A DNA stretch of 64,000 nucleotides from CAVTJL01 sp963735065 (lineage in GTDB: Bacteria > Pseudomonadota > Alphaproteobacteria > Geminicoccales > Geminicoccaceae): the NCBI GenBank assembly GCA_963735065.1, contig CAVTJL010000004.1, positions 930,001 to 994,000 on the forward strand, written 5' to 3'. Below, piece after piece: positions 43,551 to 53,125 of the stretch; the stretch's first letter is position 1; each line of letters begins with the position of its first letter. The notes beneath the pieces were generated by a model. That model made no database searches. It was given only the letters and a program-made list of their open reading frames with translations, and had not been told where the DNA came from. A program made the position numbers and the translations under genes.

Positions 43551-45084
43551 TCAGAGCTGATCCTGGATCGGCAGGAGGCCGAGGAAGCCCGAGACGAGGC
43601 GCTTTTGGAAGCTGGCGTCTGGGTCCTCGTGATAGCGGACCTCCTTGCCGTCGATCTCCGTCACCCAGACGAGCGAGCCGTCGGCGTCCAGGATCACGTG
43701 GTAGCTGTTCTCGGGCCTCGCCGCCTCGTCCATGAACGTGGCCAGCTGCCCCGCCAGCTCCGGGCTCTCGACGTAGAGCCCGGCCTCGGTGTTGATGTCG
43801 GCCGAGCGGGGATCGAGATTGTAGCTGCCGATGAAGACGGATTGGCGATCGAACACCAGGGCCTTGGCGTGCAGCGCAGCGCGCGACCGTGCGAAGAAGA
43901 GCGACTTCCTGATCGTGCCGGGGTCGGCGCGCATCTCGTAGAGCTCCACCCCGTTCTCGACGAGCTCCTTGCGATGCTTGGCGTAGCCCGCATGGGCGGA
44001 GAGCATGTCGTTGGAGGCGAGTGAGTTGGTCAGGATCCGGACCCGGACACCGCGCTCGTGGAGGGCGGCGGCCGCCTCGACCCCGCGCTCGCGCACGACG
44101 AAATAGGCGGACTCGATGAGCAGCTCCTTCTGCACCGAGGCGAGCTTCTTGTAGAAGCCCTGGAAGATGGCGCCTCCTTTCTCGCCGCTCAGCGCCTGGG
44201 ACGGATCGTTCCAGATGATCTGGCCATGCGCCCAGACGAAGTCATCGCGGACCGACGCGAGCTGGTCCTGGAGCTGGCCCACATCCTGGTCCAGCGGGTA
44301 GGGATAGCCGGCCTCCTGGATCTGCTGCCGCAGGGTGGCGGTGAAGGCCTGCAGGTCGCTCTCGTCGTACGGCCGATCGACGAGCGCGGCGATCGGGACC
44401 GCCCACGCGCCGTTCCAGAAATAGTCGAACACATCCGAGATCTCGCGGACGACCGGGCCGGCCGCGGCGATGTCGAGGTCGCGGTAGTTGGCATCGCTCG
44501 CCACCTGGAAATAGATGTCGCCGACATTGCGGCCGCCCACGATCGCCACTGCAGTTGTCCGCGATCATGATCTTGTTGTGCATGCGGTGATTGACGCGGC
44601 CCATGTCGACCGCGAAGTCGAAGACATGGGAGTCGCGGTTGGCGAACGGATTGAAGATGCGGATCTCGATGTTGGGGTGTGCGTCGAGTGCTGCTATCGC
44701 CGAATCGCGCCCCTCGAGGAGGACGTCGTCGACAAGGATACGGACCCGGACACCACGGTCCGCCGCCTGCGCGATCCGCTCCGCGAGGATGCGTCCGGTG
44801 GCGTCGGCCTCCCAGATGAAATACTGAAGATCGAGGCTCTTCTGGGCGAGGTCGATGAGGGCGATGCGGGCCGTGAACGCCTCGCGCCCCCGCCGGATCA
44901 GCGCGAAGCCGGACTCGCCCGGATGCTGCTTTGCCTGTGCCTCGAAGAGCTGGCCAAGCTCGGTCTGCTGGTAGCCGGGATAGGCGGAGGACGCCGTCCT
45001 CGGGTAGTCCGTGGGCAGGCTGGCGCAGCTCGCGAGGAGCAGCAGGATGAGAAGGGCCAGTGCGTGGGCCGGTCGGCGCGCCAC
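43551..45084 (-). pseudogene. Frameshifted phospholipase D-like lipoprotein gene
   Basis: Two adjacent frames together make a complete phospholipase D-superfamily lipoprotein. The first part starts near GTG 45084 with a lipobox (ALLILLLLASCAS) and contains DLQYFIWEADATGRILAERI and the first HKD motif HNKIMIADN. The second part, from about 44549, continues with AIVGGRNVGDIYF and holds the second motif HAKALVFDRQSVFIGSYNLD. They are separated by a shift at about 44550, best explained by loss of two bases in TGC(GC)AGTG. Both catalytic motifs are intact, so the damage is either recent or a sequencing error. Confidence 0.85.
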
Positions 45085-45242
45085 CGTCCGGGCTCGAGGC
45101 CTGTTTCGAGCCCGATCCGGCGTGCGATGTCCTGGCCCCTCTCGCCCCGCGCCGTCGGCGCCGTTCCCGTCGTCCCGATTGGTGCGCTCAATCATCTCGG
45201 TCTGCCTGATGCGATCTGGACAGCAAAGTCTCCGAGCTCCGC

Positions 45243-45620
45243 TCAGAAGCGAAAGGCTGCGCCGACGACCCGGCCATACGTGGTGACGTCGTATTTGAAG
45301 GCATTGTGGTCGTAGTCCTTGCTGAAGGCGCGCTAGGCGACGGCAAGGTCGGAGGTCACGCCGAAGAAGCTGTTGCGATAGGTGAGGAAGGCCTGGGCGT
45401 TCCAGGACAGATCGGACCCAACACCAAAGCCCCCTATGTCGGCCTCCCCTCCGATCCGCCAGCGCTTGGTGATGCCGATGCCGCCCCGCGAGCCGATCAC
45501 GGGATTGATCCAGCTCTCGTTGCGATCGCGCTGGGGCCCGCACTGTTATCGATCTCGGCGCGGAGGTAGGTGAGCCGCGCGCCGGCGAGCGGTGCAAGCC
45601 GCACCATCAAGGGCTCTGGT
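45243..45620 (-). pseudogene. C-terminal half of an outer-membrane barrel gene
   Basis: The minus strand reads VRLAPLAGARLTYLRAEIDN, then WINPVIGSRGGIGI, then KRWRIGGEADIGGFGVGSDL, then an in-frame TAG, then a closing stretch YGRVVGAAFRF with terminal Phe. That ending is typical of outer-membrane barrels. There is no N-terminal half or signal peptide, and one internal stop is present, so it is dead. It shares a 110-bp segment with the second fragment at 46.6-47.1 kb. Confidence 0.75.
45507..45619 (-). repeat. Imperfect repeat, copy A
   Basis: This stretch of about 113 bases matches 46676-46790 closely and in the same orientation. Both contain TCGATCTCGGCGCGGAGGTA. Both encode the same part of an outer-membrane barrel, VRLAPL.GAR.TYLRAEIDN. 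Confidence 0.75.
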
Positions 45621-45689
45621 TGCGGGCTTCGACGAGGGCGTCCTACGATCGAAGATTGCTGTCATTGGCTTGCACCGAAAGCGCGTCGG

Positions 45690-46529
45690 CTACTTCGGGA
45701 AGAGGAACACGAGCTGGAAGCGGATCGACCAGTCGGGGCCGTATTGCGGGCGCTCGACGTTGTAGAAGCCCTGGAGCTGGGCGTTCATCGCCTGGCCGCC
45801 GATCTTGAAGATCTTGCCGAAGCCGCCACCGATCGGGACCGTCCAGGTGTCGTCGCTCTTGGCCTCCCAGTTCGCGGTGATGACGGGCGACGAGACGGCG
45901 TACCAGCCGCCCGGGAGATTGTAGTTCACGAAAGGCTGGATCAGCGTCTGGTTGACGTCCTGCCGATCGCTCTTGCCCGCGAACGACCAGAGCTGGCGAA
46001 CCAGCGAGCCCACGACCCAGTTGCCGGGCATGGCCAGCGCCACCGCGGCGGGGCCGGCGCTCCAATGCTCGCTGCCCAGGCTGTCGTCCGTGGCCGAGGG
46101 CACGGTCAAGGACGGCCCTATGCCCCAGATCACCGGCCCGGCATCGGCCGGCGAGAAATAGAAGGTCTGGTTGACGTCGCCGAGGCCGAAGCTGCCGTCG
46201 CTTCCCTGCGGGTCGTTGGCGATGTCGCTGAGGCCGGGGGCCAGATCCGGCACATAGATGATGGGCACGATCGTCCGGCTGATGATGTTCCACGAGCCCA
46301 GCGCGATCGGGATCACGGGCTGGATGTTGAGGACATTGGCCACGTCCCCGTGCGGCCCCACACCGAAGAAGGTGTTGTTCTGGAAGGGCAGGCTGATCAT
46401 CGCCGCGACCGGGTTTTGTGCCGCCTTGGCAAGGTCCTCGCTCTCCTGGGCGAAGGATGTCGAGGAACCGGCCAGGCACGCCGCCACGACGGCCAGGGTC
46501 GAGAGGAGGGCAGATGGGGGAAGTCGCAT
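45690..46529 (-). CDS. Exported protein, neuromedin-U-like/outer-membrane-like
   Basis: This protein has 279 residues from ATG 46529, which begins a signal peptide (ALLSTLAVVAACLAGSSTSF, cleavage after AQ). The mature chain is rich in Gly, Asn and aromatic residues in a barrel-like rhythm: NNTFFGVGPHGDVANVLNIQ, GLGDVNQTFYFSP, VPIGGGFGKIFKIG. It ends in FQLVFLFPK. It resembles the bacterial proteins annotated as neuromedin U, whose function is unknown. It is sandwiched between two damaged outer-membrane barrel copies. Confidence 0.8.
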   Translation of the reverse strand: MRLPPSALLSTLAVVAACLAGSSTSFAQESEDLAKAAQNPVAAMISLPFQNNTFFGVGPHGDVANVLNIQPVIPIALGSWNIISRTIVPIIYVPDLAPGLSDIANDPQGSDGSFGLGDVNQTFYFSPADAGPVIWGIGPSLTVPSATDDSLGSEHWSAGPAAVALAMPGNWVVGSLVRQLWSFAGKSDRQDVNQTLIQPFVNYNLPGGWYAVSSPVITANWEAKSDDTWTVPIGGGFGKIFKIGGQAMNAQLQGFYNVERPQYGPDWSIRFQLVFLFPK

Positions 46530-46634
46530 GTCGACGGCACTCCAGTCGCGGGTCCTGCTTGTCCACATTCTCAGGCAGCCCCACACGCTCATGTTCTCCA
46601 TGGCGACCGCATCGCGCCGCCTTTCCCTCGATCG

Positions 46635-47072
46635 TCAAAAATGAAAGGCTCCACCCAGCACCGGCCCGTACGCCGGATCCAGGTCTCGTTCCGGTCCGCG
46701 CTGGGACCGGCATTGTTGTCGATCTCGGCGCGGAGGTAGGTGAAGCGCGCCGACGAGCGGTGCCAACCGCACCGTCAGCGGCTCTCCCGCGGCGCCCTCT
46801 CCGATCTCATGGTCGATGATCTGATAGGCGAGCGAAGCCCCGAGATTGATCGTATCGGACGTCACATCGGGATTGTCGGCGGGATCGTCCTCGATGCTTG
46901 CCTCCACGAAAGTCACGTTGGCGATCCACCGCCCTTTCTGGGGACCCTCCTTGGGCTCAGGCGGCTCGGCTACGGTAGGCGGACGCCTCGGCTGGCGAGG
47001 CGATGCGACGGTCTCGGCTTCGGGGCTCGCATGATGAGAGCGTGGACGGCCAGGGGGCAGCAGACCGTCCAC
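46635..47072 (-). pseudogene. Outer-membrane barrel gene with shift and internal deletion
   Basis: The frame carries the N-terminal half of a barrel domain (GRWIANVTFVEASIEDDPAD, GASLAYQIIDHEIGEG, PLTVRLAPLVGA). After that it shifts out of frame across the segment that should read TYLRAEIDNNAGPSADRNETWI. It then jumps to the end YGPVLGGAFHF with terminal Phe. The middle strands present in the 45.2-45.6 kb fragment are missing here. No signal peptide is visible, and the true start is uncertain. Confidence 0.65.
46676..46790 (-). repeat. Imperfect repeat, copy B
   Basis: This is the partner of the repeat at 45507-45619, about 1.17 kb away and in the same orientation. Differences are scattered substitutions and small indels, so the duplication is old or the two are paralogous genes. 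Confidence 0.75.
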
Positions 47073-47087
47073 GTCCCATACGCCCGG

Positions 47088-48740
47088 CTACTGCGCCGTG
47101 ACGTTCGACTGAAGCATCTCCATCACCTGATCGAGGCTGAAGCTCGCGGCCTTCTGGCGTGGCGGATAGTCTTTGAAGGTGGCGAGGAACTTGCCCACAT
47201 ATTGCTGCGCCGGCACCAGCAGGAAGGCGTGGTCGAGCACCCAGTCATAGTAGGTGTTGGACGTGATGTTGGCGCGCTCGAACGGGTCCGTGCGCAGATT
47301 GAACATCAAGGGCATGCGCAGCTTGGTGAAGGGCTCGGCCCAGACCCTGAGCGTGCCGGGCGCGCGCTGCTCCATGAAGACGAGCTTCCAGTTGTCGTAG
47401 CGCAGCCCGGTCAGATCGCCATCGTCGGAGAAGTAGAAAAAGCTCTCGCGTGGGCTCTTCTCGCTTTCGCCGGACAGGTAGGCGGTGAGGTCGAAGCCGT
47501 CCAGATGCACCTTGTAGGTCATGTCGCCGATCGTGTAGCCGGCGAGCAGCCGCTCCTTGACGTCCGGCATGCCGGCGGCGGCGACCAGCGTCGGCAGCCA
47601 GTCCATGTGCGAGACGATGTCGTTGGCGACCGAGCCCGGCTTGATCGTGCCGGGCCAGCGCACCATCGCCGGCACGCGGTAGGCACCTTCCCAGTTGCTG
47701 TTCTTCTCGCTGCGGAAGGGCGTCGTCGCGGCATCGGGCCAGGTGTTGGCGTGCGGTCCGTTGTCGGTCGAGTACATGACGATGGTGCTCTCGGCGAGGC
47801 CCAGCTCGTCGAGCTTGGCCAGCACCGTGCCGACGTTCTTGTCGTGATCGATCATCACGTCGTGATAGGGGTCCTGCCAGCGGCCCGACTGCCCGACGCT
47901 CTCGGGCTTGGGATGCGTGCGGAAATGCATGTGGGTGAAGTTCACCCAGACGAAGAACGGCGTGTCCGCCTTGTGCTGGCGCTCGATGAAGTCGGCGGCG
48001 CGCGCCGCGATGTCGTCGTCGATCGTCTCCATCCGCTTGCGCGTCAGGGGACCCGTATCCTCGATGCGCTGCGTGCCGTCGGGATTGGCAAAGCTGTGGA
48101 TGACGCCGCGCGGCCCGAAGTTCTTCTTGAACTCGGGGTCCTTCGGGTAGTCGGGCAGCTCCGGCTCCTCCTCGGCATTGAGGTGGTAGAGATTGCCGTA
48201 GAACTCGTCGAAGCCGTGCGCGGTCGGCAGGAACTCGTCCTTGTCGCCCAGATGGTTCTTGCCGAACTGGCCGGTGGCGTAGCCCAGGGGCTTCAAGAGC
48301 TGGGCGATCGTCGGGTCGTCCTTGCTGAGGCCGGTATCGGCGCCCGGCAGCCCGACCTTGCTCAGGCCCGTGCGGTAGACGCTCTGGCCGGTGATGAAGG
48401 CCGAGCGCCCGGCGGTGCAGCTCTGCTCGCCATAGTAATCGGTGAAGATCACGCCCTCATTGGCGACGCGGTCGATGTTGGGCGTGCGATAGCCCATGAG
48501 GCCGTTGGAGTAGCAGCTCAGGTTCGTGATGCCGATATCGTCACCCCAGATGATGACGATGTTGGGCTTCTTGCCGCTGCCCTGGCCGTTGGCGGTCTGG
48601 GCCGCGGCGGGCGTGATGGCGAGCGGTGAGGACAGCCCCGCGGACGCCGCGAGCGCGCTGCCGGCGAGCAGCAGCTTGCGCCGGTTCACGCCGCCGGCCC
48701 GTGACGATCGCTCGGTCCTTTCATTCAACTCCTGGCTCAT
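47088..48740 (-). CDS. Arylsulfatase, Tat-exported
   Basis: This 550-residue sulfatase has a twin-arginine signal (NRRKLLLAGSALAASAG, cleavage near AAAQT), so it should act in the periplasm. Metal ligands appear in IIWGDDIGITNLSCYSNG. The modification motif is SCTAGRSAFITGQ, a C-x-A-x-R form rather than the more common C-x-P-x-R. Further conserved blocks are FGKNHLGDKDEFLPT and MYSTDNGPHANTWPD. The C-terminus ends with a helical segment rather than the GTI strand pair of other arylsulfatases. It lies in a region with remnants of two other sulfatases. Confidence 0.92.
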   Translation of the reverse strand: MSQELNERTERSSRAGGVNRRKLLLAGSALAASAGLSSPLAITPAAAQTANGQGSGKKPNIVIIWGDDIGITNLSCYSNGLMGYRTPNIDRVANEGVIFTDYYGEQSCTAGRSAFITGQSVYRTGLSKVGLPGADTGLSKDDPTIAQLLKPLGYATGQFGKNHLGDKDEFLPTAHGFDEFYGNLYHLNAEEEPELPDYPKDPEFKKNFGPRGVIHSFANPDGTQRIEDTGPLTRKRMETIDDDIAARAADFIERQHKADTPFFVWVNFTHMHFRTHPKPESVGQSGRWQDPYHDVMIDHDKNVGTVLAKLDELGLAESTIVMYSTDNGPHANTWPDAATTPFRSEKNSNWEGAYRVPAMVRWPGTIKPGSVANDIVSHMDWLPTLVAAAGMPDVKERLLAGYTIGDMTYKVHLDGFDLTAYLSGESEKSPRESFFYFSDDGDLTGLRYDNWKLVFMEQRAPGTLRVWAEPFTKLRMPLMFNLRTDPFERANITSNTYYDWVLDHAFLLVPAQQYVGKFLATFKDYPPRQKAASFSLDQVMEMLQSNVTAQ

Positions 48741-49148
48741 ATTCGTCTCCCTAAAGTCTTCTGCTGCGGACGTGGGGAAGCGACCGTCAGCGCTGATGTG
48801 GAAAGAAGAAAATGCCGCCGCTTGAGCCGCATCTCATCAGCTCCCTTGTGAGATCCAGTCCCCTCTGCGGAGGCGGCGCGGTCGGTGGCTGCAAGCCGAT
48901 GCCATCGGTGGAGCGGGCCGTCGCTGCCCAGCCGCGCCGCCCGTTCAACGGCCCGCTCCCGTCGCCCTGCTTCCCATCCATGCCGGTGACGCCGCCGCTC
49001 TGACGGGGCTCGTCTCGCGCCGGCTGCTCATGCGGTTTCTTCATGCCCCTGCCTCCCTCTCAGTTCCTCGACCGGCACGACGGCACGGTGCCGGAGAGGT
49101 TTGCGTCAGGCGCCGTCGAGGCGCTTGCGATGGCCCTCGAATGCAGCC
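48741..49148. other. Intergenic region without a recognised gene
   Basis: About 400 bases lie upstream of the arylsulfatase. An 85-codon minus-strand frame (48787-49044) is open but is low-complexity, rich in Gly, Pro and Arg, with no known motif. The arylsulfatase promoter presumably lies near its left end. Confidence 0.5.
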
Positions 49149-49370
49149 CTACTGCCCCTTCAAGCCTGCCTCGGCGGCCGCCCGGCGCGCCGCGTCGGCG
49201 TCCCGATGGTCCTCGCCCGAGACATCGAACGTGACCTTGAGCACCCTGCCGGTGAGCGCGAACGGCGGCTTGTAGAGCTCGGCGGTGATCGCGTGCTTCC
49301 GGTTGAGCACGCGTTGCCTCGTCGTTCCGGTCCTGCGGCTGCTGCGGGGCGGGGGCGTCTTTCTCGCCAT
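49149..49370 (-). pseudogene. C-terminal remnant of another arylsulfatase
   Basis: A minus-strand frame ends with PFALTGRVLKVTFDVSGEDH followed by an Ala/Asp-rich helix, the typical C-terminal end of long arylsulfatases. Just before it stands VLNRKHAITAELYKP, a piece normally about 60-80 residues further upstream in the same domain. The intervening part, and all of the catalytic domain, are missing. The frame is 73 codons long and not a functional enzyme. Confidence 0.65.
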
Positions 49371-49758
49371 CGCTACTCATCGGCTTTTCCTCTCCTGCTC
49401 AACGGGGCGGGGTCGTTGGACCGACCTTCAGCCTTGGTTGGGTGTATTGGAGCTGGATGTGACCGGCTTACTCCGCATTGACCTGTGCGCTCAGCACCCC
49501 TCGACGGAGCCGCGCCTCTGAGCCTGAGCTACGCATGGCCGACCTCCCTGGATTGCTCGCGTCCAGACATTCGATGGAGAGCGCTACCCAATTCGGAGAT
49601 CTCGCATTGTCGAATCCCAGACAATGGCGGTAGGATTTTTGGGGGAGACTGTCCTCGCCCTGCACGGTCGCGACGGAGTAACGAGCCTTTTCTGATTCCG
49701 AACGTGTGAAAGGCGACGCGGGCGCACGGCGGGATGGAGCGGATAAGCAGCAACAGGC
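49371..49758. other. Intergenic region in front of the second Crp/Fnr gene
   Basis: No gene is recognised in these 390 bases. AT content rises between about 49600 and 49700, which is where the Crp/Fnr promoter would be expected. No palindrome like that of the first Crp/Fnr gene was found. Confidence 0.45.
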
Positions 49759-50457
49759 ATGCCGACCTTCGCAGAAGATCGACGGCGCCTGGCCTCAGGC
49801 GGCTGGCTCTCGACGACCCCGGCCGCCTTCGGTGAGGCCGTGCTCGCGGCTTGCATCTTTCGCACCTATCGGCGTGGCGAGGTGATCTACCACCAGGGCG
49901 ATCCTGCCGGAGGGCTGTACGGCGTCGCGCGCGGGGTGCTGGCCGTGGAGAGCGCGCCTTACGGCCGTGGCCCCTCGATCGTGCACTTCTTCCGTCCGCT
50001 CAGCTGGACGGGGAGCGGGGCCGCGCTCTCCGGCCAACCGCGCGTCGTGGGACTGACGGCGGCCAGCCCCGCCGTCGTGGCCCACCTTCCCCTGTCTTCC
50101 CTCGAATCGATCGCTGCAATCGACCCGCAGGCCTGGCGCTGGGTGGGCCTGCTCATCCTGAGGGACCTCGAGCTTGCGATCGGCGTGGTCGACGACCTGA
50201 CCATCCGTGAGGCCGACAGGCGGCTGGCTGCTGTCCTGCTGCGCCTGGCTGGCGTCCGCGGCGCGGACAATCCGGACGAGCCCGAGCCCGAGATCCCGGC
50301 AAGCCAGGCCGATCTCGCCGCCATGGCCGGCCTGTCCCGCGCCACCGCCTCGCCAATTCTCACCCGACTATCGGTCGAGGGCATCCTTGCACTGGGCTAT
50401 CGGCGGATTCGCTTGCTGCAGCCGCATAGGCTTCGATCACTTGTTGATGCGAGCTAG
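49759..50457 (+). CDS. Crp/Fnr family transcriptional regulator (second)
   Basis: This 232-residue paralogue of the regulator at 34.9-35.6 kb is colinear with it over its full length. The N-terminal sensor domain contains YRRGEVIYHQGDPAGGLYGV. The C-terminal winged helix is ADLAAMAGLSRATASPILTR, followed by the wing GYRRIRLLQ. No Fnr-type cysteines are seen. It stands at the border of the mobile-element debris. The ligand and targets are unknown. Confidence 0.88.
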   Translation: MPTFAEDRRRLASGGWLSTTPAAFGEAVLAACIFRTYRRGEVIYHQGDPAGGLYGVARGVLAVESAPYGRGPSIVHFFRPLSWTGSGAALSGQPRVVGLTAASPAVVAHLPLSSLESIAAIDPQAWRWVGLLILRDLELAIGVVDDLTIREADRRLAAVLLRLAGVRGADNPDEPEPEIPASQADLAAMAGLSRATASPILTRLSVEGILALGYRRIRLLQPHRLRSLVDAS

Positions 50458-50620
50458 CATCCTTCATGCTGCCGCCCACAAGGCATCATGCTGCGCTTGT
50501 CGAGCGCAAGCTGACGGTAGCAGTGGCGCTAGCTCTCATTGCCAAGGAGGTTGTCCGTGGCGATGCGAGAGATGCGATGGAGTGACCCCGCTTGGGGGGA
50601 CGGTTTTGGGGTTCTGGTGA

Positions 50621-50794
50621 TCAAGGCTCGACGGGCATCGAGCTGTATTGCTCCTCGTAGCTGATAGGTGAGCAATAGCCGAGGGCCGAGTGTAGGCGTC
50701 TGGGGTTGTAGAAGCCCTCGATGTAGGAGAAGCAGGCCAGGCGAGCCTCGGCCTGCGAGCTGAACTTTCGCCAGTCGAGCAGCTCGCATTCGAG
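50621..50794 (-). mobile_element. IS3-family transposase, C-terminal fragment
   Basis: The minus strand reads ARLACFSYIEGFYNPRRLHS, then ALGYCSPISYEE, the hallmark C-terminal end of IS3-family OrfB transposases. The catalytic DDE core is absent. The frame runs without a break into an integrase N-terminus upstream, giving a chimeric 102-codon frame. Confidence 0.85.
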
Positions 50795-50929
50795 GCCGGC
50801 GATCTGGTAGCGCAGGATCCAGCTGCGGCTGCCGCTCGGCTTGACCACCAACATGAGGCCGCACACCGCCTCATCCATGTAGCGGCCGGCCGCGAGTGTC
50901 CGAACTGCCCGGTCCGTCTGCCTCGCCAA
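50795..50929 (-). pseudogene. Tyrosine-integrase N-terminal fragment
   Basis: The 45 codons upstream of the IS3 scrap read AVCGLMLVVKPSGSRSWILR, then YQIAG. This is the N-terminal DUF4102-type arm-binding domain of P4-like integrases. It is cut off by the IS3 fragment, and the catalytic domain is missing. Confidence 0.7.
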
Positions 50930-51045
50930 GGCCTATCCCCACATCGGCGCCAACGCCAAAATCTGGATCGTCACAGATCCCGGCGGGCAGCAACGGACAT
51001 GCTCGGCTGCTAAGCCTCTGCAACATGGGCCTAAGCCGGACAGCG

Positions 51046-52198
51046 ATGAATGTGCGTGAACACGCAAGGACAGAAAGTGGCGGAGGGATCGTCCGGCAAA
51101 CTGGTGTCCACATTAGTCCGTCCGTGTTCAGGACGGCAAAGCCGGGACGGCACTCTGACGGCGAAGGTCTCACGCTCCTTGTCCATTCCTCGGGTCGCAA
51201 GAGCTGGGCCCTGCGCGTCCAGGTCGGGGGCAAGCGTTGCGATCACGGCCTCGGCGCCTATCCGGCGGTGTCTCTCGCCGAGGTGAGGGAGAAGGCGCGC
51301 GCCATGCGCAAGGCCATCAAGGCCGGCGAGGACGTGCACGCTCGAGGCTTATGTCTACCCGGCGCTTGGCAAGCGCGACGTGCGGGCGGTGAGCACGGAC
51401 GATGTGGTGGGCGTGCTGACGCCGATCTGGACGACGAAGCCCGAGACCGCGAGCCGAGTGCGCCAGCGCATCGAGGCCGTTCTCGACCACGCGATCGCTG
51501 TCGGCAAGCGCGACAGCGCCAACCCAGCGCGCTGGCGGGGGCGTCTCGCCGATCTGCTGCCGCCGCCTGCCAAGGTGCGGGTGGTGCGCCCTCACGCGGC
51601 GCTCGATTGGCGGGAGGCGCCCGCCTTCCGGGCCCTGCTGCGGCAACGCCAGGGCTCAGCGGCCAGGGCCCTAGCTTTTGCAATCCTCACGGCGGCCCGC
51701 TCTAGCGAGGTCCGTGGGATGCGCTGGACGGAGCTGGATCTTGTGGACGCGGTCTGGACCGTGCCCCCCAATCGGATCAAGGCGGGCAAGGAGCACCGCG
51801 TGCCGCTTAGGCCGGCGGCCCTCGCCCTCCTGGGTGAGGCTGGTGAGCCTGGGGCGCTGGTCTTTCGGAGCCTGAAGAAGGCGGACGTCCTCCTGTCGGA
51901 TATGGCGCTGACCGCTGTTCTGCGGCGCATGAAGCGGGACGAGCTGACCGTTCATGGTTTCCGGTTCACCTTCCGCGACTGGGCCGGCGAGACGACGGCA
52001 CATCCGCGCGAGGTTATCGAGGCCGCCCTGGCGCACCGGCTCAAGGACAAGGCCGAAGCCGCCTACGCACGAGGCGATCTCCTCGACAAACGTCGACGGC
52101 TGATGGAGGATTGGACGGCCTATGTGCAGTCGTCACCCGCCCCCATCGCGAGGCTCATGCAGCCCGAGCGATGCGAGAAGGCGGCCGCAGGCAGCTGA
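51046..52198 (+). pseudogene. P4-type tyrosine integrase, internally deleted and frameshifted
   Basis: The first part (to about 51340) is a DUF4102 domain: RTAKPGRHSDGEGLTLLVHS, then GAYPAVSLAEVREKARAM, then GEDVHA. The frame then shifts, and the second part starts at LEAYVYPALGKRDVRAVSTD, skipping some 50 residues of the core-binding domain. The catalytic domain from 51380 looks complete, with the first Arg in AARSSEVRGMRW, HGFRFTFRDW and the Tyr in KAEAAYARGDLLDKRR. The gene as a whole cannot give a full-length integrase. No tRNA or attachment site is visible next to it. Confidence 0.85.
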
Positions 52199-52399
52199 GC
52201 CTTCCAATTCTATCGCTGCGAAGCCCAGGAGCAAACAGCGACGGTCATGTCCCAGTAGGTGGTGTGGGAGTTCCGCGGTCGGGCTCTCCGGGGCGGGGCG
52301 GGCTGCCTGAGGTCATGCTGCTACCGTGGGCAGCGGAGGGCGGGATCATCGCGCAGGGGTGCGATGGTTTCCAGGGTCATGTAGCGGGTCCTCTGGAGG

Positions 52400-53125
52400 G
52401 CCCAGTCCTCGAGAAGCTGGCCCTCTGGTGGTCACCTGAGCAGATCGCCGGTCGCCTCTGCCGAGACGGCATGATCGGCAGGGTCTGCCACGAGACCATT
52501 TACCAGTTACGGTCCGGAGCGTCGGGCATTGGGGCTCCACCGCCACCTTCTCCGGGCCAGGCGGCTGCGTCGACGACGCTTCGGCCGTAGACCTCACAGC
52601 CCGAAGATCCCGCTCGAGCGGACGATCACGCAGCGTCCTGCCGCGGTCGGCCGGCGTGATGAGCTCGGGCATTGGGAGGCTGACCTGCTGATCTTCCGAC
52701 GGGCTCACGGCAAAGCCAACGTGACGTCGCTCGTCGAGCGCAAGAGCCGTCTGATCCGCCTCCTTCAGAACACCAATCGCCGCTCGCCCGGCATCGTCGG
52801 AGCCATCGGCGATGCGCTCGCGACCCTGCCGCCACCGGCACGTCAGACGATCACCTTTGACCGCGGCTCGGCGTTCCTCGGCTATGACCATCTGACCAGA
52901 GCCCTCGGGATCGATGCCTACTTCTGCGATCCGCATTCGCCCTGGCAGAAGGGAAGCATCGAGAATGCCAACGGCAGGCTACGTCGCTTCCTGCCAAGCG
53001 ACACCGATGGCTCCACGCTGACGCCCGTTGCCCTTCGCGAGATCGAGAGCCGAATGAACACCCTGCCCCGCAAGTGCCTCGGCTTCATGACGCCCAACGA
53101 AGCCTTCGCCGCGGCTGCCGGCTAG
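52400..53125 (+). mobile_element. IS30-family transposase remnant
   Basis: The catalytic half is an open frame from 52529 to 53125. It holds the DDE residues in LGHWEADLLIF, TFDRGSAF and HSPWQKGSIENANGRLRRFL, typical of IS30. The N-terminal part is present in other frames (LALWWSPEQIAGRLCRDG, CHETIYQ), so at least one frameshift separates the helix-turn-helix part from the catalytic part. Inverted terminal repeats were not identified. Confidence 0.8.

Noticed and set aside
48787..49044. An 85-codon minus-strand frame upstream of the arylsulfatase
   Set aside because: It is low-complexity Gly/Pro/Arg-rich sequence without motif or ribosome site, and is more likely leader DNA.
51046..53125. 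An active integrative element
   Set aside because: Integrase and transposases all carry deletions or frameshifts, and no attachment repeats or tRNA gene were found.
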